A model generated the notes under the pieces. That model searched no databases. It was not told the origin of the DNA and saw only the letters and a list, made by a program, of their open reading frames with translations. From NCBI GenBank assembly GCA_963924555.1, contig OZ004589.1:4340001-4404000 (forward strand): a stretch of DNA of 64,000 nt, in the 5' to 3' direction. Below are positions 58,501 through 64,000 of the stretch, one piece after another (within the stretch, counting starts at the first letter, position 1; each line of letters begins with the position of its first letter). Position numbers and translations under genes: made by a program. The DNA is from Crambe crambe. Taxonomy: Eukaryota > Porifera > Demospongiae > Poecilosclerida > Crambeidae.

Positions 58501-61500
58501 ACATCATTCATTTCTAGAAATTACATAGCCACATGAACACGTTAACTTCTTAACATGATTGGCTTTTCCACACCCCCTACAGGTTTTTGTAAGTTCCATA
58601 GCTTACAAACTTGATAGCTGCTTATCCTCTATAGCTGCAGCTGCAGAGATTCGCTCTGGATTCTGACTGTCACTCTGTCTTGATCAAATTTGCAAACGTG
58701 AAAATGCAGATACATGCTCTGAGCATGCGTGGGGTGCAGACTGCATGCATGGTACATGTAGTGAGTATACTAAGCTTATGGTGTGCATTATATAGAATGA
58801 ACGGCAATCCTGCCTTATTCTCGAAATGAAGGCCTTATTCAAAAATTGAAGCAATTTAAACCAGTGCCTCCAACCTATGAAGTTTGATTTCAGTATAAAA
58901 TGCTCCCATTTTCAGTATTTTCAGCCATTTTATAAGTAATGCAATATAAAATGTGTATAGTGAGTTTATCTAAATTTCAGTATTTTTGAAAATTCTTCAG
59001 TATTTTCAGTAAAAATACTGATGAATCAGTATAGTTGGAGGCTCTGTTAAACACAGGATCGCATCGTCCAGATATCGCTGACACTGAAGTTGAAGTGTTC
59101 CAATCGTTACTAGGTGAGCGGTCGATGTAACAGATACACACACACACAAACACAATTGACTACTATAACCCTTTGCGCATGCGCGCTGAGGGTTAACAAG
59201 CATCCAGCGTTCAATATGCACATATCAAACAAATTGAAGCAATCCATCATGCACAACTAACATCTAACCACATTGATCATCAGGCTCGCCCCAAAATGCA
59301 CTGCATTCTTCTAGTAGTTTTACTGGCTGTTGGGTATCATCAAACTGTTGAATATTGCTTACATTGGATTTGGCAATATCACAAATGACTTAACATGCTT
59401 GCAGGTCTGGAATCATCAAAAAACTGAAATCTCATTCAGGCATAATGATCAATCCCCTGAGGTTGATGGTAAGTTTTTTCTCAATGATCATGCTTTACAA
59501 TTATGATGATGTAATAGTTAAATCATGCCTATGAGGGCTGTACAGGATATATTACCTCGACAATAGCACGAGGGTGAGGCATGGTTTAACTGTTTCTAAA
59601 GCCTACGATGGAAATGTATTCGCTTCCTGATATTGCCCTAACCACATCCTAGGTACAATATGACCTTGCTCCTCCCTTGTTGGGAATGTTGGCTCAGCCT
59701 ATGTAAACAACAAGTCTGCTGTATGGCAGTACTTTGATCTTATACCCGCAAGTGGGCTTTAAGTCAGAATAGAGCTTCCAACCTGAATGATAAGCAAGTC
59801 TTCTACATGCTGAGGCATCAAGGTTTTAAAAACAAACTTGTTACATGCATTTAAGAATATGACCTCCCCCCCCATGTATCTAGTGTAGTACGTACCATAT
59901 ACCATGATATGGCTGGTGCGGTCATTGCCCATAACAACTTTCCCTGCAGGGAGATGGTGTACTTATACAATCTATTATGCTTAGTGAAAATTGTGTTCCT
60001 TTACACTTTACAGTAATAATGCCCTTGATTCAAAATTAGACTGATTATTCAATTTCAGGTCGAGCACAAAAGGATTGAACTTTTGCAGCATCCAGTTATT
60101 GCAAGTTATCTATACCGCAAATGGAACAAGATTGGGTTTTGGTACTATTTCTTCAGTCTAATACTTTTTGGAAGCTTTCTTGCTTCCCTTTCCTTGTTTT
60201 CTCTAATTGTAAACAGACCTTTGAGTGATGTGTGTAAGTGCATGAGACTAGTATCAATGCCTTACCTCATTATTATTATGTATGTGTAGGTTTTCAAAAC
60301 CTAAACAGAACATTTATTGCTGGATATGATAATTGTGGTAAAGTCAATTTGTTTTTAATAGCTATGGACTTAAAAGTTGCATCTAAATTATTACAGGTTC
60401 TAAAGCTCAACTCTCTTTTGCCTTTATTTTTGCCATAATAGCAATCATGCTTGCCCTGTACCATTTGATTCTGGAAATAATCCAGATCATGAGGAATAAA
60501 TGGGAATATTTCAAGGAAGTGAGGAACTATGGAGAAATCCCACTATACATCATGAGCATCATATATTTATTTGTTTTTTTCAACTACTGTGGGTGCCCTC
60601 TTGAGTGGCAGTGGCAAGTCGGAATATTTGCAGTGTTTCTTGGATGGATGAACCTCATCACTTATGTGTCTAAATTCCCAAATACAGGCATATATGTGCT
60701 GATATTTTATGAAATAGTCTTGACATTCCTGAAGCTGATATCGTTCTCAATTCTTCTTGTACTAGCATTTTCTCTTATCTTCTTCATGACTTTTAACAAT
60801 CCTGAAGCAGAGGTAATCCTTTTCACTGACTCTTTTGTGAATGCATGAATTCATGTTGTGAATGAGATCATTTTTTATTCTCAGACTTCAGTTTTTTCGA
60901 ATATTGGTCATGCCTTTGTGAAATTGCTGACTATGGTGAGTGGAGAACTTGGTTTTGAAAGTCTCTTCAATCTCGAAGTCCATCCATCTACTTACACTCC
61001 AATACCTTATCATGGAAGTGCATTTCTTATATGGATCATATTCGTTGTATCAATTCCCATCATCCTTAACAATATGTTGGTAAGACTTCTGTTGAAAAGA
61101 GTATAGCTAGCTATGTTACTGGTTGATGGCTACAAGTCTCTCTTAATCTAATAAAAGTCTCTATTCTAGCATGGTTTATTAATGGTAATCCACACTCATA
61201 CATGTTGATAGATTTTTCCCATTAAAGGTTACGTCGAAATAAACTTATAGCTGTTCCTGTAGTGATGATGATGTCACTTCCTTCTCGACTGCATCCTAGA
61301 TAAACATTAGGAAGTGATTTTCAGTAGAGTAGGCAACAGGTGAAATAGCTAGTGTTTTTCCAGCATTTTCACACTCATCGTTTCTGAACTGAAAGTCAGT
61401 GGTTATAGCTATAGCTTCTGAAAACTACACCTTTCACAAATTTAGGTAAATAGCTAGTTAAACTTTGAACTGCCAAAAGTATCATAGGTAAAATATATTA

Positions 61501-62582
61501 CTTTTAGACTTCCTTAGCTGTTGGTGACACAGAAGCAATCAAAAAGGTAGCAGAATTGAAGAAGCTTGACCTTCAGGTTAGCTAATGTAGAATCTGTTAA
61601 TAACTTTGTAACTTGCTAGCTAACTTTATTGTCAAGGTGCACACTGTTCTTCAAGCAGAGGAATTTCTCCCAAATCAAATTCTAAAGTATTTGGATCCTG
61701 AGCCAAGGGATGATAAAGAAGATAATGAAGAAGACGTTATTGATGAAAAAGTTCAAGCAAGAAAAAGTCATTGTGAGGTGAAGCTAGAAGAAGATTCTGA
61801 ATCAGAAGAAGGTTCTGAATCAGACGATTCTGTGAGGTTAAAAGTTATCTGTGCATTAAATGATCCAAAATCTAAGGGTCACCTTGGAAGTCATCCTGAA
61901 GTGAAAGTGGATTTTGGTCATCCTGGAAGTCATCTTAAGGTGAAAGTGGATTTTTGCACCAATCCATCACCTTGGAGGAGGATCCAGTTCTTCATTTGGG
62001 GAGGGAAAAACTATATGGAGCAAGTTAAAACAAGTGTTTACCATGAGGTATGAGGTTTGCTAGATGGCACTTAATTACCATATGTTGATTTAACTGTTTC
62101 ATTCAATGATTTACTTACAGAAACGTGAAGATGAACGAATAAAAATTAAAGGAGGTGTGGAAACAGATACACAACATGTAGATCAAGATAATATTACAGT
62201 GATCATGGAGAAAATCAACCAGCTCTTCAATTCAGTTAAGAGTATCGAGGAGAAAATATCAGGTAGCTAAGTTACATAATTAGCTACACTGAACACAAAT
62301 TCAGCTCTATTGCTGACAACTCTTAGATTCATGTATACGCTTACTTATCGTTAGGGGTTAAGATTGTGGTTTTAAAATAAGTTAGCCACCTACAAATTGA
62401 CAAATTACTGCTAGTAATGATTTTAGAGATGTATGCAAGTTGGCTGTTAGTGACTCCAGGCCTCATCTTGCTAGCCACAAATTCCATACTGTAACAAGGT
62501 TACTGTTGCCCTCATGCTCCTATATTAGAGAGGCGTAGCTACATTTGAATTAATGAAACTTCTTCACTATGCAGAGAAATAG
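40566..62582 (+). CDS. TRPA-like ankyrin-repeat cation channel, 31 exons
   Basis: TRPA channels are plasma-membrane cation channels with a long N-terminal ankyrin array, six helices and a pore. Exons: 40566-40628, 44449-44508, 44579-44623, 44725-44956, 47401-47512, 47691-47833, 47986-48091, 48297-48400, 48492-48590, 48664-48757, 49017-49126, 49863-49962, 50162-50262, 50459-50573, 52177-52290, 52445-52528, 52876-53035, 54993-55226, 55305-55493, 55746-55864, 56029-56189, 57328-57439, 59405-59468, 60059-60233, 60290-60337, 60397-60812, 60885-61079, 61508-61576, 61637-62047, 62121-62262 and 62575-62582. All phases agree; about 1394 residues. Acidic start (1-56); ankyrin repeats (57-614; for example TPLHNAVDKGLVEAVDVLI); an unassigned domain (615-755); one more ankyrin-like repeat (SPLEVAINLKRMDIVEVLLV); LMVEHKRIELLQHPVIASYL just before S1; S1 in exon 24; S2-S5 in exon 26 (WQWQVGIFAVFLGWMNLITY); pore KLLTMVSGELGFESLF and S6 in exon 27; then LAVGDTEAIKKVAELKKL, the TRP-domain-like segment conserved in TRPA; an acidic tail (EEDSESEEGSESDD) and a short coiled coil. 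The exon 15 donor is the least certain point. If exon 30 is read through, the protein ends two codons later. Confidence 0.85.
40955..41160. repeat. Dispersed repeat in TRPA-like intron 1
   Basis: Contains TGTCAAATGCTGCACATTGC and GTCTACACTCCAAAATGCCC. Related sequence lies at about 27200-27260, at 53130-53280 and at 54690-54760, so it is a moderately repeated family of unknown type. Confidence 0.45.
41459..41570 (+). repeat. Dispersed repeat unit, copy 1
   Basis: GGTTCAAAAAAGTTCAGCGT...CTAACTATTCCTACTTCACT is repeated at 51577-51682, where a short inverted copy follows immediately (to about 51735). Confidence 0.7.
42480..42850 (+). pseudogene. Accessory ORF of the intron-1 transposon
   Basis: An open stretch encodes MINGGLHSSFEEPPTSSM, SEAVTQAAVAISSALSP and SPAKVIEARFKCYKQL. 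After a one-base frame change it continues as SSLKESGVLTDDECIHEKDA and ends VLGVLRKL then TAA at about 42855. The end resembles the SHOCT-type helix (L..L...G.LTD.E...KK..L). It lies head-on to the transposase. Role unknown. Confidence 0.5.
42890..43600 (-). pseudogene. DDE transposase (Tc1/mariner-IS630-type), decayed
   Basis: Minus strand, in order: SPVDVAQLLNVCSHTV (helix-turn-helix side), RHGTCHLLGQFKQLVLSRLI, then MYDPAIFVWIDE with the first catalytic Asp. RLLIHGTRYSAIPVMSIYM and EGSVNSDKF follow, then after a frame change PILNPFNGMNPLSVVIMDNC with the second Asp, and IHYVDPLIDMIE. The stretch with the third acidic residue (after PPYSPDLNP in this family) is missing. At least two stops follow WIDE, and several frame changes are needed. 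Confidence 0.75.
45013..45122 (+). mobile_element. One-ended copy of the CAGGGGCAGATC MITE
   Basis: CAGGGGCAGATCTAGGATTT starts the copy. AATTTTAGAAACCATGCCCA matches the interior of the 3466-3665 element in inverse. The other end is missing, probably cut off by the retroelement that follows. Confidence 0.55.
45215..46275 (+). pseudogene. Retroelement C-terminal coding fragment
   Basis: Pieces in order: FDLPARLGDLSICLPSKHAE (45325-45385), LPPTLQKAMDLAKEKGASSW and LPLNEHKFSLHKAAFLDAIS (45540-45665), LRYGWTLAILATTY, FTVDHALSCRRGGFPIIRHN (45725-45795). Then in another frame LTEVCSDVCVEPELQPVS, ARLDIAANGVW, FDVRVVNPYAAS, EHSSFTPLVFSAIGGMGNEA and the end near 46275. The Cys/His block (HALSC...RHNE) followed by an LDI...FDVRV core is a widespread C-terminal module of sponge and cnidarian retroelements. 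I could not tell whether LINE or DIRS. Frame changes and stops make it dead. It lies in TRPA-like intron 4. Confidence 0.65.
47215..47290 (-). mobile_element. tRNA-derived SINE head
   Basis: On the minus strand GGCAGTGAGTGGTTGCACTG (box-A-like) is followed by a CTTGTAAAG anticodon-loop-like segment, then GTGAGTTTGAGTCCCACCA (box-B-like). The spacing is that of a tRNA, with imperfect acceptor pairing. It looks like the promoter head of a tRNA-derived SINE rather than a working tRNA gene. Confidence 0.45.
48808..48890. repeat. (ATAC)n microsatellite
   Basis: Imperfect CATACATA units in a TRPA-like intron. Confidence 0.85.
50322..50362. repeat. C-rich run
   Basis: CCCCCTCCCCCC blocks then about 23 C in a TRPA-like intron, followed by an A-rich stretch. 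Confidence 0.85.
51577..51735. repeat. Dispersed repeat unit, copy 2, with inverted partner
   Basis: Matches 41459-41570 and then folds back: ACTATTCCTACTTCACTC is followed within 25 bases by GAGTGAAGTAGGAATAGT. Confidence 0.7.
51788..51838. repeat. Perfect 51-base palindrome
   Basis: Two 25-base arms around a single G. The outer arm reads TATACAAAATTAGGTCAATG and the match is exact on the other side. Intronic. Confidence 0.95.
53130..53282. repeat. Dispersed repeat, left part, split by a transposon
   Basis: GTCTACATTCCAAAATACCC and TTAGGCTTATCTAAGTGGAT. The latter recurs inverted at 34187-34217. The repeat appears to continue after the transposon at 54607-54760 (TTGCTCGCTTGCTATGACTC). Confidence 0.45.
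53283..54606. mobile_element. 1.3-kb TA-flanked inverted-repeat transposon
   Basis: CCGTATAGCCGGAAATATTG is exactly inverted at the other end and TA flanks both sides. A second inner inverted pair, AAAGTCTATTCGCGTTCACC, lies at 53513 and 54293. No transposase frame was seen, so it is probably non-autonomous. It inserted into an older dispersed repeat in TRPA-like intron 17. Confidence 0.85.
56462..56887. mobile_element. 426-bp inverted-repeat element
   Basis: The ends CTTTCTTTCTCGTAAT..CACTAGTCCAAAATTTT are inverted with few mismatches at the right end, giving terminal repeats of about 75 bases that include GATCATTTTACAATGATCAT. In TRPA-like intron 21. Confidence 0.8.
57586..58091. mobile_element. 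506-bp pogo/Tc1-like MITE with TA target site
   Basis: It starts CAGTGAAACCTCTCTTAGCG and ends with the inverse of CAGTGGAACCTCGAAATAG, flanked by TA. It has internal repeats of the AAACGGACA / GCGGAC type. In TRPA-like intron 22. Confidence 0.75.
58092..59404. other. Rest of TRPA-like intron 22
   Basis: AT-rich, with a stretch of repeated CAGTATTTTCAG motifs at 58910-59030; no gene recognised. Confidence 0.4.
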
Positions 62583-63531
62583 GATGAGACTGACAAGGAT
62601 AACAACTTTTAATATAAAATTCGGATAGTGTTGTTCCTCTTTGTACATTTGCTAGCTATAACTATTTTTATTAGTGACACATGTAGAAATAGCTGTCTTT
62701 TTTCGACCTTTTGTTGACAATATAATATTATTGTCTACAGAAGTTATAAAAACTACTGACACATTTCTACTTCATAATAATTATACTTTGGCTGATAGCA
62801 CTTGTTTAATTGTGACTATAAAATTTACAAGCTAGGGGGAACCAAACAAGTTATCAAAAGCTCTATATGATTAATTTGATATCAATTCAATTTTAAGGTA
62901 GACCTGGTCACATAATATACGCAGTATGCTTTGATCTTTTGTCTTTAATCAGGTGTTTAGTCTCGTGAAGCCACCTGTTCTATGCCTCCTAGTAAGACAG
63001 GTTAGACACTGACTATTCACCAGTAAGACATCTCACTACATGCAGTAAGAGCCCACTTTAGTTGCCTTCATGGACCTTCTCTTTCACCATGTATTTTCTA
63101 AACAAGTAGCTAAGACAAAGATAACACTAATGTATGTAGGTAACCTCATACACTTTTGCCAGTTGTTGACTTTCCACATATCCTTCCTCCCTGGAGCAAC
63201 AGCTGGACTGGGACCATGGGGGAGTGGACCAATACCATAGCAGATCACATGCTGAAAATCCTCTGAAATATAACGATCATTTTTTTTTGTTATTTTCGTG
63301 TGTGGGAGAGGAGAGGGAAGGTCTGCTATGGGGAGGGAGGAGACACTCAATCATGCACACACTGAGGGAGAAAAGGCAAAGGAGGGTAAGTTTCAACCAC
63401 ACCACTTGTTGGCCATTGTAATCTATGTCCCATTCAGCACCTCTTCACTGGAACTAGCTACTATCTAGTGGAAAATTTAAAGCACAACTGAGACATAACA
63501 CTCCACACACCTTTCAAATAATCATTTTGGA
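62583..63531. other. Intergenic region between convergent genes
   Basis: AT-rich spacer between the ends of the TRPA-like and fucosidase genes. AATAAA-like signals are not distinctive. Short open frames at 63084-63421 have no support. Confidence 0.4.
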
Positions 63532-64000
63532 TCACTTTACAAATAGCATCTTGTAAGTCCAGGCGTACTTGAGGGTGGTGTTGTAAGGGACGGCAGAGGG
63601 AAAGGAGATGTGGACTCCATCACTCTCTTGGCTAAACGTCAAGGCAGTATCGGCATATGGTCCCAGGAGGTATATTTTAGTGTCACCCATGGTGACTGGC
63701 TGTCGCAGAACAACATCTTCACTTTTGTGATACAGGGATTAAGAACATGAAACAGAGTTCACTTCCTGTATATGCACTAGCTGACTAGCTGTATTAACTC
63801 TTTATATACCTGGCACAGGAGGGACAAAGGTGATGGCATACACCTGTCCTCCATCCTACATCATCAAGAGAACCAATTTTTGATGAAAGTGAAGTCAATA
63901 CTAAGCAACTATATAACTCACCTTTGAAGTGGTGTACCACGTCATCATGTCTGCTGTATCATTCTGAGCCCTCCATGGAGTGCTATTGTAATAGCCTCTC
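63532..64000 (-). CDS. Alpha-L-fucosidase (GH29), last three exons
   Basis: GH29 alpha-L-fucosidases remove alpha-linked fucose from glycans, usually in lysosomes or outside the cell. Exons on the minus strand: from the window edge to 63922 (YYNSTPWRAQNDTADMMTWY, donor AAG|GTGAGT), 63855-63810 (DGGQVYAITFVPPVP), and 63716-63532 (DVVLRQPVTMGDTKIYLLG to MLFVK, then TGA), phases 0 and 1. The order PW..QND / WYT / VYAI / L..P / K.YLLG is that of the C-terminal beta-sandwich of animal fucosidases. The catalytic domain lies outside the window. The gene converges on the TRPA-like gene. Confidence 0.75.

Overview
The window is eukaryotic and reads as an invertebrate genome, most likely a demosponge of the Amphimedon type. 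It is AT-rich, has short introns with GT/AG borders and many 'agctagct' strings, is dense in small inverted-repeat transposons, and carries a large beta-helix/seven-helix receptor family I associate with sponges and cnidarians. The organism is inferred from style and gene families; no marker gene settles it. All genes were read by eye, with exons joined by splice sites and codon phase.

Left part (0.5-12 kb): a decayed cysteine-rich transposon protein and a decayed Fanzor (eukaryotic TnpB relative, an RNA-guided nuclease family) lie on the minus strand. They are followed on the plus strand by the 3' exons of a NOL9/Grc3-like polynucleotide 5'-kinase, with a tandemly duplicated exon at its 5' side.

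Middle (13-31 kb): four plus-strand genes (13218, 18409, 28851 and 30040) form an apparently undescribed family. Each has three exons in the same phases (0, then 1): a signal peptide, a central domain with two CX3C-type cysteine pairs, and a Thr/Pro-rich stalk made of gene-specific tandem repeats. Three of the four carry an RxRR-type processing site at the start of the mature domain. Between them lie a 5'-truncated LINE with a poly-A tail, small foldback elements and one unrecognised gene.

Right part (32-64 kb): after a roughly 346-bp GA microsatellite there is an inverted pair of copies of a multi-pass receptor-like gene, both damaged. A 22-kb, 31-exon gene for a TRPA-type ankyrin cation channel follows; its exon phases close into one reading frame of about 1394 codons. 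An unassigned domain of about 140 residues interrupts its ankyrin array. Its introns hold a 3.1-kb DNA transposon with a broken DDE transposase, a retroelement fragment, a tRNA-like SINE head and at least four inverted-repeat elements. The window ends in the last three exons of a minus-strand alpha-L-fucosidase (GH29), convergent with the channel gene.

The genes do not form one pathway. Two features stand out biologically: the tandem secreted-protein family, and the accumulation of transposon fossils, including an RNA-guided nuclease relative.
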